A program made the position numbers and the translations under genes. A stretch of 64,000 nt of DNA from Acuticoccus yangtzensis (lineage in GTDB: Bacteria > Pseudomonadota > Alphaproteobacteria > Rhizobiales > Amorphaceae): positions 186,001 through 250,000 of the forward strand of contig NZ_MJUX01000001.1 of the NCBI RefSeq assembly GCF_001927245.1. The letters are read 5' to 3'. The notes beneath the pieces are model-generated. The model was not told the DNA's origin. It saw only the letters and a program-made list of their open reading frames with translations, and did no database searches. This document shows, piece after piece, positions 1-8,622 of this stretch (position 1 is its first letter; every line of letters starts with the position of its first letter).

Positions 1-918
1 CAGGACTCCGGCATCCTCGCCAAGTGGGCCGACAAATACGGCATCACCATCGAAGCGGTGCAGATCAACGACTACGTGGAGTCGATCAACCAATATACCG
101 CGGGAATGTACGACGGCTGCTCCATGACCAACATGGACGCCCTCTCGATCCCGGCCGGCGGCGGCGTCGACACCACCGCCCTCATCGTCGGCGACTATTC
201 CAACGGCAACGACGGCATCGTGCTGAAGGGCGCCACCGACCTCGCCGACATCAAGGGGCAGTCGGTCAACCTCGTCGAACTCTCCGTCTCCCACTATCTC
301 CTCGCCCGCGCGCTGGAGACGGTGGACCTGTCGGAGCGCGACATCACCGTCGTCAACACCTCCGACGCCGACCTCGTCGCCGCCTACACCACGCCGGACG
401 TGACCGCCGTCGTCACCTGGAACCCGCTGCTGTCGGAAATCGTGTCGATGCCGGACTCCACGGAAGTCTTCAACTCGGCCGAGATCCCCGGCGAAATCAT
501 CGACATGATGGTGGTGAACACCGAGACGCTGGCCGACAATCCCGCCTTCGGCAAGGCCCTCACCGGCGCCTGGTACGAGACCATGGCGCTGATGGAGGCG
601 GGCGACGAAGAGGCGCTGACGGCGATGGCCACCGCCTCCGGCACCGACATTGCCGGATACCGCGCGCAGCTCGAGTCCACGGCGATGTTCTATACGCCGC
701 AGGAAGCGGTTGATTTCATCTCCGGCGAGGGGTTGCCCGAGATCATGAGCTTCGTCGCCACCTTCCTGTTCGACCACGGCATCCTGGGGACGGGTGCGCC
801 GAGCGCCGAGTTCGTCGGCATCCAATATCCGGGCGGCACGGTCACCGGCGACGAGGCCAACGTCACCTTGCGCTTCGATGACAGCTATATGCAGATGGCG
901 GCGGACGGCGAACTCTGA
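1..918 (+). CDS. ABC transporter substrate-binding protein, 5'-truncated (probable guanidine/urea-type importer)
   Basis: The reading frame is open from base 1, so the signal peptide and N-terminal lobe lie outside the window; about 305 residues remain. The sequence resembles the NMT1/TauA-like periplasmic binding proteins found beside urea carboxylase and guanidine-degrading genes. It ends with a TGA 21 bases before the permease start, and the next four genes are tightly packed, which suggests one operon. The ligand is inferred from the downstream guanidine hydrolase-type enzyme: guanidine is my first choice, urea or another small amidine second. A ligand-sensing riboswitch, if present, would lie upstream of the window. 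Confidence 0.8.
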   Translation, partial: QDSGILAKWADKYGITIEAVQINDYVESINQYTAGMYDGCSMTNMDALSIPAGGGVDTTALIVGDYSNGNDGIVLKGATDLADIKGQSVNLVELSVSHYLLARALETVDLSERDITVVNTSDADLVAAYTTPDVTAVVTWNPLLSEIVSMPDSTEVFNSAEIPGEIIDMMVVNTETLADNPAFGKALTGAWYETMALMEAGDEEALTAMATASGTDIAGYRAQLESTAMFYTPQEAVDFISGEGLPEIMSFVATFLFDHGILGTGAPSAEFVGIQYPGGTVTGDEANVTLRFDDSYMQMAADGEL

Positions 919-939
919 CCGCGGAGGGGCCGCGCGCCG

Positions 940-1761
940 ATGCGCCTCATCAACCAGAGACCGGGCCGCGTCGGCGCCATTCTCCTCGGCGCGATCCCGT
1001 TCGCGCTGGCGCTCGCGGCCTATGTCGTCGGCAGCGCGGTCCGGCGGGCGGAGAACCCGCAGGACAAGCTCCTCCCCTCGCTGGAGGCGATGGGCACCGC
1101 CTTCGCCCGCATGGCCTTCGAGGCCGACCGGCGCAGCGGGGACTATCTCCTGTGGGTCGACACGGCCGCCAGCCTGGAGCGGCTCGCCCACGGCATGCTG
1201 ATCGCGGCCGGGCTCGCCATTGTGGTGGGCGCGCTCATCGGCATCCTGCCGGTGGGGCGCGCGCTGCTGTCGCCGTTCGTGTCCGCCTTCTCGCTCATCC
1301 CGCCGATCACGGTGCTGCCGATCCTCTTCATCGTGCTCGGGCTCGGCGAGGCGGCCAAGGTCGGGCTCATCGTGGTGGGCACGGCGCCGCTGATGATCCG
1401 CGCCGTCGCCCAGTCGGTGCTGGACCTGCCGCGCGAAGAAATCATCCGCGCCCAGACGCTGGGCGCGTCGACGATGCAGCTCACCGCGCGGGTGGTGTTG
1501 CCGCAGATGTGGCCGCACCTCGTCCGCGCGATCCGCATGGGGCTGGTGCCGGCGTGGATCTTCCTCGTCTCGGCCGAGGCGATCGCCGCGACGGAGGGGC
1601 TCGGCTACCGCATCTTCCTCGTGCGACGCTACCTCGCGATGGACGTCATTATCCCTTACGTCCTGTGGATCACCTTGATCGCCTACGTGCTGGACAGGGC
1701 GCTCGCACTCGCCTCGCGCCGCCTGTTCCCGTGGGCGCACCTGTCGGGCGACGCACTGTGA
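940..1761 (+). CDS. ABC transporter permease (SsuC/TauC-like)
   Basis: A 273-residue integral membrane protein of the binding-protein-dependent permease type, with one hydrophobic segment near residues 8-28 and a block of further segments from about residue 85 on. The cytoplasmic EAA loop that contacts the ATPase is visible around residues 165-195 (QTLGAS followed by VVLPQMWP). It would form the inner-membrane channel for the binding protein encoded just upstream. Its stop codon overlaps the GTG start of the ATPase gene, so translation is probably coupled. Nitrate/sulfonate/taurine-type permeases are the wider family; substrate assignment rests on gene context only. Confidence 0.85.
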   Translation: MRLINQRPGRVGAILLGAIPFALALAAYVVGSAVRRAENPQDKLLPSLEAMGTAFARMAFEADRRSGDYLLWVDTAASLERLAHGMLIAAGLAIVVGALIGILPVGRALLSPFVSAFSLIPPITVLPILFIVLGLGEAAKVGLIVVGTAPLMIRAVAQSVLDLPREEIIRAQTLGASTMQLTARVVLPQMWPHLVRAIRMGLVPAWIFLVSAEAIAATEGLGYRIFLVRRYLAMDVIIPYVLWITLIAYVLDRALALASRRLFPWAHLSGDAL

Positions 1762-2564
1762 CCGGCACTGCGGCCGGTGCCGCGCCCGCATTCGTGGAGG
1801 TGAAGCGGCTCGCCGTGACCTATGGCGACGCGCCGATCCTCGAGGGTGTCTCGGTCGGTGTCGCCGAAGGCGCGCTGGTGACGATCGTCGGCGCGTCCGG
1901 CTGCGGCAAGTCCACCTTCCTGCGCATCCTTTTGGGGCAGGAGCGGCCGACCGGGGGCACCGTCGCCATCGACGGCGCGCCGATCGCCCCGGAGCCGGAC
2001 CCCAACCGTGGCATCGTCTTCCAGAAGTCCTCGGTGTTCCCGCACCTCACCGTGCGCGGCAACCTCATGCTGCCGTTCGAGATCGCAGGCGGCGGCCCCC
2101 TCGCCCGCCTGTTCGGCGCCCGCCGCCGCGCCGCGCGCCAGAAGGCGGACGCGATGATGGAGCGCATCGGCCTCGCCCACGCCGCCGATCGCTACCCGGC
2201 GCAGTTGTCGGGCGGCATGCAGCAGCGCCTCGCCCTCGGCCAGGCGCTGTTGCCGCGCCCGAAGATCCTGCTGCTCGACGAACCCTTCGGCGCGCTCGAC
2301 CCCGGCACCCGGCGCGAGATGCAGGCGCTTCTGGTGGAGCTGTGGCGGGAAACGGGCATGACTGTCTTCATGGTCACCCACGACATCCAGGAGGCGTTCG
2401 ACCTCGGAACGCGCATTCTGGTGTTCGACAAGATCCGCCACGACCCGCAGCACCCGCACGCTTACGGCGCGACGATCACCTACGACATTCCCCTGAAAGG
2501 CCCCGTCGCGGAGGCGCTGCGCCCCGCAACACCGGCAAACCTGAACGTGAAGGACGCATTCTGA
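1758..2564 (+). CDS. ABC transporter ATP-binding protein
   Basis: A 268-residue ABC ATPase. Walker A (GASGCGKST, about residues 45-53), signature LSGGMQQR, Walker B (ILLLDEP) and the switch-region THD are all intact. I start it at GTG 1758 because this overlaps the permease stop as GTGA and the family N-terminus (EVKRLAVTYGDAPIL) follows at once. The C-terminal extension containing HPHAYGATITYDIPL resembles that of ATPases from urea-carboxylase or guanidine gene neighbourhoods. The stop overlaps the start of the next gene by one base. It powers import by the preceding two proteins. Confidence 0.85.
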   Translation: MTGTAAGAAPAFVEVKRLAVTYGDAPILEGVSVGVAEGALVTIVGASGCGKSTFLRILLGQERPTGGTVAIDGAPIAPEPDPNRGIVFQKSSVFPHLTVRGNLMLPFEIAGGGPLARLFGARRRAARQKADAMMERIGLAHAADRYPAQLSGGMQQRLALGQALLPRPKILLLDEPFGALDPGTRREMQALLVELWRETGMTVFMVTHDIQEAFDLGTRILVFDKIRHDPQHPHAYGATITYDIPLKGPVAEALRPATPANLNVKDAF

Positions 2565-3847
2565 TGGCCCACCGCTCCTTTGACCCCTTCACCGGCGATC
2601 CCGCGCACGCCGCCCCCTTGTGCGCCTCCCCCATGCGCGCCGACCCCATGCGCGCCGCGCACCATGCCGGCCGCCGCCAACGCGCCCTCCCCGCCCGACG
2701 TCATCACCCGGACTTCAACGCCAAGGAAACCCGCGGTTGGAAGGCGCTGGAGAAGGAGGACGCGCTCCCCGGCTCCGCCTGGGCTGCCGAGCAGAAGTGG
2801 GCGCTGGAGATGGGGCTTCCCGGCGCACCGTCGCTGACCGACCGCACCATCCCCACCTTCGCGCGGGGCGAGCTGCCGCATTTCGCCGGCATCAACACCT
2901 TCCTGAAGGCGCCATATGTCGAGAACATCAAGGACGTCGCCAAGTACGACGCGGCGGTGCTGGGGGTGCCGTTCGATTCCGGCACCACCTACCGGCCCGG
3001 CACGCGCTTCGGCCCGCAGGGAATCCGCCGCATCTCCGCCCTCTACACCACCTACAACTACGAGCTCGGCGTGGACCTGCGCGAGCAGATGACGCTGTGC
3101 GACGCGGGCGACGTCTTCACCATCCCCGGCAACCTCGAAAAGTCGTTCGACCAGATCAGCCGCGGCGTGGGCCACGTCTTCGCGTCGGGCGCGCTGCCGA
3201 TCATCCTCGGCGGTGACCATTCGATCGGCTTCCCGTGCGTGCGCGGCATTGCCGAGAACACGTCCAAGCGCATCGGCATCATCCACTTCGACCGGCACAT
3301 CGACATCCAGGAAAAGGACCTCGACGAGAGGATGCACACGACGCCCTGGTACTGGGCGACGAACCTTCCCAACGTGCCGGCGGTGAACCTGGTGCAGCTC
3401 GGCATCGGCGGTTGGCAGGTGCCGCGCCCCGGCGCCGCCGAGGCCTTCCGGCGCCAGACCAACGTTCTGACCATCGAGGACATCGAGCACTACGGGCTGG
3501 AGAAGACGGCCGAGATCGCCCTGGAACTCGCCTGGAAGGACGCCGACGCGGTCTACATCTCCTTCGACGTCGACAGCCTGGACTGCGGCTTCGTTCCCGG
3601 CACGGGATGGCCGGAGCCGGGCGGCTTCCTGCCGCGCGAGGCGTTGAAGATCCTGGGCCTCGTCTGCGCGCCGGGCATCTGCGGCCTCGAGGTGGTCGAG
3701 GTGTCGCCGCCCTACGACACGTCGGACATCACGGCGCTGATGGGGGTGCGCGTGGCGGTGGAGGCGCTGGGGTCGATGTGCGCTCACGGAACACTCGGCA
3801 AGCACAAGGCGATCATCGACAAGCCGATCGACTACGCGGCCGGCTGA
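2564..3847 (+). CDS. gdmH: Guanidine hydrolase-type ureohydrolase (agmatinase/arginase fold)
   Basis: A 427-residue member of the arginase/agmatinase superfamily. All six binuclear-metal ligands are present: His219 in GGDHS, Asp243/His245/Asp247 in DRHID, and Asp335/Asp337 in SFDVDS. The block GTGWPEPGG (residues 346-354), the stretch LDERMHTTPW after the second metal motif, and the roughly 120-residue N-terminal extension before the catalytic fold distinguish it from ordinary agmatinases. I recall them as hallmarks of the Ni-dependent guanidine hydrolase (GdmH) of cyanobacteria, which splits guanidine to urea and ammonia. Overlap with the ABC ATPase gene supports a transported small substrate. 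Alternatives are guanidinobutyrase or guanidinopropionase. The first 50 residues are His/Pro/Ala-rich, so the true start could be further in. Confidence 0.75.
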   Translation: MAHRSFDPFTGDPAHAAPLCASPMRADPMRAAHHAGRRQRALPARRHHPDFNAKETRGWKALEKEDALPGSAWAAEQKWALEMGLPGAPSLTDRTIPTFARGELPHFAGINTFLKAPYVENIKDVAKYDAAVLGVPFDSGTTYRPGTRFGPQGIRRISALYTTYNYELGVDLREQMTLCDAGDVFTIPGNLEKSFDQISRGVGHVFASGALPIILGGDHSIGFPCVRGIAENTSKRIGIIHFDRHIDIQEKDLDERMHTTPWYWATNLPNVPAVNLVQLGIGGWQVPRPGAAEAFRRQTNVLTIEDIEHYGLEKTAEIALELAWKDADAVYISFDVDSLDCGFVPGTGWPEPGGFLPREALKILGLVCAPGICGLEVVEVSPPYDTSDITALMGVRVAVEALGSMCAHGTLGKHKAIIDKPIDYAAG

Positions 3848-3861
3848 GCGGAAGACCCACC

Positions 3862-4362
3862 ATGCACCGCGATGACGAGACGTCCTTCAACCCCTACGTG
3901 GCGCGCCCCTACGGCGCCCACAGGGCCCACCATCACCCGCACGGCCACGCCCATCCGCACGGCCACAACCAGGGCACGGCGCAGTGGCAGACGCCGCATG
4001 TGGAGGGCGGGCCGGATGCGCCGCAGCACCACCACCACGAACCCGACCTCGACCTCGTCGAGAAGGCGTTCGTGGAGGGCTTCCAGGCGGCGAGCGACCC
4101 GACGAGCTTCCTGCGCCTCGCCGGCATCCCTTTCAGCGGCCGCGCGGCGGACGGCACGTCCTTGAAGCTCCTGCGCGTCGCGGTCGACCTCGTCGCCGAT
4201 GTGGCCTCGCTCACCCCGCACATCGGCGGTGAGAGCTTCCGCCACGATCCGCTACCCGCCGCGATGGTGTCGAAGCGCGAGACGCTGCGCTTCGTCTACT
4301 TCGACGGGATGGGGCCGGTGAGCTTATCCTTTGAAGATGCGCGCAATTTGATCGCCGAATAG
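3862..4362 (+). CDS. Small His-rich protein, possible nickel-handling partner of the ureohydrolase
   Basis: A 166-residue protein starting 14 bases after the ureohydrolase stop. The first 60 residues hold about 15 histidines in runs such as HHHPHGHAHPHGH and HHHH, a composition typical of nickel or zinc storage and chaperone proteins. The remaining 100 residues are a non-repetitive domain (from DLDLVEKAFVEGF to the end) that I do not recognise. There is no signal peptide or membrane segment, so it should be cytoplasmic. In cyanobacteria the guanidine hydrolase gene sits next to HypA/HypB-like nickel chaperones; none is visible here, so this protein may substitute. That role is inference from composition and position. 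Confidence 0.7.
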   Translation: MHRDDETSFNPYVARPYGAHRAHHHPHGHAHPHGHNQGTAQWQTPHVEGGPDAPQHHHHEPDLDLVEKAFVEGFQAASDPTSFLRLAGIPFSGRAADGTSLKLLRVAVDLVADVASLTPHIGGESFRHDPLPAAMVSKRETLRFVYFDGMGPVSLSFEDARNLIAE

Positions 4363-4510
4363 GTGTTTTCTCTGGACCGGATGGAACCCGTGCCGCTAGA
4401 CACGCCCTGTCAACGCGGCGCGGATTCGGCTCTGATCCACCGCGCCGCCCCTCCCGTGCGGCGAACCCCGATGGTCGAGGGGCATGCCGTTGAAGTACGG
4501 AGCCTCCAGA

Positions 4511-5848
4511 GTGGCACTTTATACCTTCGAAAGCCTGTTCGTCCTCTTCAAGGGTGACGACGGGATCGACGCCCAGCGCGCACGCACAGGCGACTACGTC
4601 GTCGTCGACGCGGACGACGACGGCTTCGGCTACCGCTATGTCGGCGGCGATTCCGATGTCGAGATGAACATCGGGAACGCCAACGCCATCCTGATCGAAG
4701 GCCAATCCTTCGCTCCGGACGAGCTCGAGGCGATTGTCGAACAGATCCACTGGGGCAACGGCAACGTCACCTACTTCATCGCGTTCAACAGCCCCACGGG
4801 GGCCTTCGACGGGGATTATCACATCATCCTCGGCGGCGACCCTCTGCCCCCCATCACCAACGCGGCGGACTTCAACGCCTTCAACGAGGCGATCACCAGC
4901 GTCGAGCGGATCTCCTCCGGGCCCTTCGCGCCCGGCGAGACGATCGGCTATGAAGAGGTGCAAAGCCTCACCTCCGTCACCGACGGTGAGCCGCCCGTGA
5001 GCGAGCCGGAGGTGAACCTCATCACCGGCAGCGAAGAGGCCGAGGAGATCCCCGGCACCGACGGCAACGACAGCATCTCGGCGCTCGGCGGCGACGACAC
5101 CATCGACGCCGGAGCGGGCAACGATTCGGTCTATGGCGGCTCGGGATCGGACTCCATCTTCGGCGGCGACGGTGACGACGAGCTCGCCGGACGCCGCGCC
5201 AACGACACGCTGATCGGCGGTGACGGCGACGACCGCCTGTTCGGCGCGGAGGGCGACGACCTCGTCATCGGCAACGCCGGCAACGACACCTTGGGCGGTC
5301 AGCTCGGCAACGACGCGCTTGAGGGCGACGCGGGGCGCGACGTTCTGTTCGGCGGCGGCGGCGACGATACCGCCGACGGCGGCGCCGACAACGACCGGCT
5401 GATCGGCCGCCGCGGCGACGATGTTCTTCTGGGCGGCGACGGCGACGACGGCATCTTCGGCGGCGGCGGCGACGACCTCGTCGAGGGCGGAACCGGCGAC
5501 GACACGCTCGTCGGCCAGGAGGGCGACGACGCCCTGTTCGGCGACAGCGGCGACGACGTTCTGGCCGGCGGCGCGGGGGACGACATCCTCGCCGGCGGCA
5601 CCGGGGTGGACCAGCTCACCGGCGACGAGGGAGCCGACCTCTTCGTGCTGACGGAGGGGAGCGGCCACGCGATCATCGCCGACTTCGACGGCAGCAGCGA
5701 CACGTTCGGCCTCTCGGACGGCCTCACCTTCGCCGACCTTACCCTGACCGGGAACGAGATCCTGGTGGACGGCGACCTGTTGGCGGTCCTCAACGGGACC
5801 ACCGTCGCCGGACTGCAGGCGAGTGACTTCGAGGTGTTGGCGGGTTAA
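4511..5848 (+). CDS. RTX-repeat calcium-binding protein with unassigned N-terminal domain
   Basis: About 445 residues from GTG 4511, chosen because GGAG sits 8 bases upstream; an in-frame ATG at 4484 would add nine residues. Residues 1-165 form a domain I do not recognise (VALYTFESLFVLFKGDDG at its start). From about residue 173 to 383 there are tandem glycine/aspartate nonapeptides of the GGxGxDxxx type, the calcium-binding beta-roll of RTX proteins. The last 60 residues (DLFVLTEGSGHAIIADFDG onward) match the usual RTX C-terminal cap that carries the type I secretion signal. There is no Sec signal peptide. Secretion through a type I system is expected; none is in the window. Several repeat units are degenerate (for example GRRANDTLIG). 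Confidence 0.8.
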   Translation: MALYTFESLFVLFKGDDGIDAQRARTGDYVVVDADDDGFGYRYVGGDSDVEMNIGNANAILIEGQSFAPDELEAIVEQIHWGNGNVTYFIAFNSPTGAFDGDYHIILGGDPLPPITNAADFNAFNEAITSVERISSGPFAPGETIGYEEVQSLTSVTDGEPPVSEPEVNLITGSEEAEEIPGTDGNDSISALGGDDTIDAGAGNDSVYGGSGSDSIFGGDGDDELAGRRANDTLIGGDGDDRLFGAEGDDLVIGNAGNDTLGGQLGNDALEGDAGRDVLFGGGGDDTADGGADNDRLIGRRGDDVLLGGDGDDGIFGGGGDDLVEGGTGDDTLVGQEGDDALFGDSGDDVLAGGAGDDILAGGTGVDQLTGDEGADLFVLTEGSGHAIIADFDGSSDTFGLSDGLTFADLTLTGNEILVDGDLLAVLNGTTVAGLQASDFEVLAG

Positions 5849-5910
5849 TCTCGCCGGGACGCGCCGGTCGCCGGATCGGCGCGCCCTCCCTTAAGACCAG
5901 CCGAGACGAC

Positions 5911-7248
5911 GTGAACGACCGCCCGACGCCCCCGGCCACGACCGCGGCACCTGCTGATACGCCCCCGCCGGACGATACCGCGGGAGTTGGCGCCGGAGTT
6001 GGCGCGGTGCAGGCGGAGCGGAGCGCAACGCCCCTTGCGGCGCCGGCGATACGAGGCGGCCGCGCGAAAGCAGGCGCCGAGCGGACGTTGACCAACGCCG
6101 AGGCGCGCCACGTCTTCCTGGCGCGTCACGGCCTTGCCGGACCGCCGACCGGCCCCGCGGAACGCGAGACGGTGGCCGGCACCATCGCGGCGCTGGGCTT
6201 CGTTCAGGTGGACTCCATCGCCACCGTGGCGCGCGCTCATCACCTCATCCTCTATGCCCGCCACCACCGCTACCGCCCGCCGGTGCTGTCGCGCCTCTTC
6301 GCCGAGCGCCGCCTGTTCGAGGGCTGGACCCACGATGCCAGCCTCATCCCCATGGAGTTCTGGCCCTATTGGCGCCGCAAGTTCCGCCACGCCGAGGAGG
6401 TGACGCACGCCCGCTGGCAGGCCCGCTTCGGCCACGAGCTGGACGAGATCTGCGACCGCGTCCTCGCCCACATCGCCGCCAACGGGCCGACCCTTGCGCG
6501 CGATTTCGAATCCGAGGGCGGGTCCGCCGGGTGGTGGAACTGGCAGCCCGCCAAGGTGGCGCTGGAATTCCTGTGGCGCTCCGGCCGCATCGCCGTTTGC
6601 CACCGCGACGGGTTCCAGAAGGTCTATGACCTCACCGAGAACATCGTCCCCGCCACGCTCCTCGCCGCGGCGCCGGACGATGCGGCCATCGTGGACTTCG
6701 CCTGCGAGGCCGCGCTCGGCCGGCTCGGGTTCGCCTCGCCCAAGGAGATCGCTGACTTTCTGGAGCTGATCACCGCCGCCGAGGCCGCCGACTGGTGCAC
6801 ACACCACCGCGAACGGCTCATCGGCCTTGCCGTCACCCAGGCGGACGGCAGCACCCGCCCCGCCTTCGCGCTGGCGGACGCGCCGCCGGTGGACACCCTC
6901 GCCCCCACCCAGCGCCTCAGGATCCTCGCCCCCTTCGACCCGCTGGTGCGCGACCGGACCCGCGCCGAACGCCTGTTCGGCTTCCACTACCGCATCGAGA
7001 TTTACGTCCCGCAGCCCAAGCGCCGCTACGGCTACTACGTCTTCCCCATCCTGGAGGGCGACCGCTTCGTCGGGCGGATCGACATGGCGCGCTCCGGCGG
7101 CACGCTCGCCGTCGCCGCCCTGTGGCCCGAGGCGGGCGTGCGGTTCGGCGCCGCTCGCCGCCGCGCGCTGGACGCCGAGTTGACGCGCATGGCCCGCTTC
7201 GCCGGGGTGGACGGCGTCACCTATGCCGAGGGTTGGCTGCGCGCCTGA
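5911..7248 (+). CDS. ycaQ: YcaQ/AlkX-like winged-helix DNA glycosylase
   Basis: A 445-residue protein of the HTH_42 family that includes E. coli YcaQ/AlkX and Streptomyces AlkZ, glycosylases that unhook interstrand crosslinks or excise bulky alkyl adducts. The catalytic-type Q-hydrophobic-D motif is visible as QVDSIATVARAHH about 105 residues in, the AlkX-type variant. The family homology begins near LTNAEARHVF; the first 59 residues are Pro/Ala-rich with no homology I can see, and a TTG at 6088 just at the domain boundary could be the real start. It stands alone between an RTX gene and a glutathione transferase gene. It acts in cytoplasmic DNA repair. Confidence 0.75.
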   Translation: MNDRPTPPATTAAPADTPPPDDTAGVGAGVGAVQAERSATPLAAPAIRGGRAKAGAERTLTNAEARHVFLARHGLAGPPTGPAERETVAGTIAALGFVQVDSIATVARAHHLILYARHHRYRPPVLSRLFAERRLFEGWTHDASLIPMEFWPYWRRKFRHAEEVTHARWQARFGHELDEICDRVLAHIAANGPTLARDFESEGGSAGWWNWQPAKVALEFLWRSGRIAVCHRDGFQKVYDLTENIVPATLLAAAPDDAAIVDFACEAALGRLGFASPKEIADFLELITAAEAADWCTHHRERLIGLAVTQADGSTRPAFALADAPPVDTLAPTQRLRILAPFDPLVRDRTRAERLFGFHYRIEIYVPQPKRRYGYYVFPILEGDRFVGRIDMARSGGTLAVAALWPEAGVRFGAARRRALDAELTRMARFAGVDGVTYAEGWLRA

Positions 7249-7362
7249 GCCTCCCCGCGAAAGGGGCTGGCCAAAATGTGGCACAGCACGCATTGTCTGC
7301 GGACGTGTCCGACCCCAGATCCCGCAAGCGGCAGCCCGACAGCGGGGCCACAAGGAGATCCC

Positions 7363-8055
7363 ATGACCAAGCCCATCGACCTTTATTATTGGCCCACCCC
7401 GAACGGCTGGAAGGTGTCGATCTACCTCGAAGAGGTCGGCGCGCCCTACGAGGTGCACTATGTGAATATCGGCGCGGGCGACCAGTTCAAGCCGGACTTC
7501 CTGGCGATCGCGCCGAACAACCGCATGCCCGCCATCATCGACCATGACGGGCCGGGGGGGAAGGAAATCTCGGTCTTCGAGTCCGGGGCGATCCTGCAAT
7601 ATCTCGGCCGCAAGTTCGGCCAGTTCTACCCGTCCGACGAGCGCGCCCGCGTGGAAGTCGAAGAGTGGCTGATGTGGCAGATGGGCGGTTTCGGCCCCAT
7701 GCTCGGCCAGAACCACCACTTCAACACCTATGCCCCGGAAGACATCGCCTACGCCAAGAAGCGGTACACGGACGAGACGCACCGCCTCTACGGCGTGCTG
7801 AACAAGCGCCTGGCGGGGCGCGAGTTCATCTGCGGTGACTATTCCATCGCCGACATGGCGTGCGTCGGCTGGGCCAACGGCTGGGAGCGCCAGAAGATGG
7901 ACATCGAGGAGTTCCCCAACGTGAAGCGCTGGCTGGCGGCGGTGAAGGCGCGCCCCGCGGTGCAACGCGGCATGGCGCTCGGCCAGGAGCGCCGGTCCAA
8001 CCTCGCCGAGGACAAGAAGGCGCAGTCGATCCTCTTCGGCCAGCGCGCGGGCTGA
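7363..8055 (+). CDS. yfcG: Glutathione S-transferase, YfcG-like (Nu class)
   Basis: A 230-residue cytosolic protein with an N-terminal thioredoxin fold and an all-helical C-terminal domain. The segments PTPNGWKVSIYLEEVG, FESGAILQYL and WQMGGFGPMLGQNHHFN closely follow E. coli YfcG, a glutathione-dependent disulfide-bond reductase in which Thr of TPNG and the E-S pair bind glutathione. AAGGAG lies 7 bases before ATG 7363 and fixes the start. It is monocistronic and convergent with the MaoC gene. A general detoxification role is possible, but the length and the QNHHFN block favour the disulfide reductase class. Confidence 0.88.
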   Translation: MTKPIDLYYWPTPNGWKVSIYLEEVGAPYEVHYVNIGAGDQFKPDFLAIAPNNRMPAIIDHDGPGGKEISVFESGAILQYLGRKFGQFYPSDERARVEVEEWLMWQMGGFGPMLGQNHHFNTYAPEDIAYAKKRYTDETHRLYGVLNKRLAGREFICGDYSIADMACVGWANGWERQKMDIEEFPNVKRWLAAVKARPAVQRGMALGQERRSNLAEDKKAQSILFGQRAG

Positions 8056-8066
8056 CGCGCCCCCGT

Positions 8067-8090
8067 CCGGCGCTCCCAACGGGGCGCCGG
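8067..8090. terminator. Hairpin between convergent genes
   Basis: CCGGCGC pairs with GCGCCGG and the stem extends through CCC/GGG after a one-base bulge, closing on a short AAC-type loop. It lies 11 bases after the glutathione transferase stop and 12 bases before the MaoC stop, so it may terminate both. There is no clear T-run, so efficiency is uncertain. Confidence 0.45.
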
Positions 8091-8101
8091 CCTGCGTCCG
8101 G

Positions 8102-8560
8102 TTAGGCGGCCGGGCGCTTCTTCTGCAGCCCGGTGCGCTTGCAGGACGCGACCAGCTCGCCCTTCTGGTTGTAGGCGCGGTGGATGAAGGTCACGATCCC
8201 CGCGTTCGGGCGGCTCTTGCTCTCGCGCAGGTCGATCACCTCGGTCTCCACGCGAATGGTGTCGCCGTGGAAGAGCGGCTTCGGGAACCGCACCTCGTCC
8301 CAGCCGAGGTTGGCGATCGCGGTGCCGAGTGTCGTGTCGCCGACCGAGATGCCCACCATCAGCCCCAGCGTGAAGCAGGAGTTGACGATGCGCTGGCCGA
8401 ACTCGGTTTCGGTGCGGCAATATTCCTCGTCGAGATGCAGGAGCGCCGGGTTGTGCGTCATCGCCGTGAAGAAGACGTTGTCCGCCTCGGTGATCGTGCG
8501 CGTCAACGGGTGGCGGAACGTCTGCCCCACCGTCATCTCGTCGAAGTAGACGCCAGCCAT
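8102..8560 (-). CDS. MaoC-family (R)-hydratase-like protein
   Basis: A 152-residue hot-dog-fold protein. The start [24 protein letters not shown] and the hydratase-2 signature region around [21 protein letters not shown] match MaoC-like dehydratases, including mesaconyl-CoA/enoyl-CoA hydratase types. The Asn-His pair in [10 protein letters not shown] is at the place of the usual Asp-His catalytic pair (consensus D-x-N-P-x-H), so the first catalytic residue is not clear-cut. It lies 62 bases downstream of the putative lactonase gene on the same strand and could be at the end of that operon, but I see no acyl-CoA chemistry there. Substrate unknown. Confidence 0.75.
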   Translation of the reverse strand: MAGVYFDEMTVGQTFRHPLTRTITEADNVFFTAMTHNPALLHLDEEYCRTETEFGQRIVNSCFTLGLMVGISVGDTTLGTAIANLGWDEVRFPKPLFHGDTIRVETEVIDLRESKSRPNAGIVTFIHRAYNQKGELVASCKRTGLQKKRPAA

Positions 8561-8622
8561 GTTCTGTCTCCTGTGCCGCGCCCGTCCTAACGGGGTGCGG
8601 GCGGCGGCGCCAGCGGTTCGCC

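Noticed and set aside
1-60. Guanidine-sensing (ykkC-type) riboswitch
   Set aside because: The left edge is already inside the binding-protein gene; any riboswitch would be outside the window.
4363-4557. 64-codon frame after the His-rich protein gene
   Set aside because: It overlaps the better-supported RTX start in another frame and has no family features.
5845-8079. Long antisense frame over the ycaQ and glutathione transferase genes
   Set aside because: It is opposite two well-supported genes and its protein is low complexity with no family features; high GC makes such frames common.
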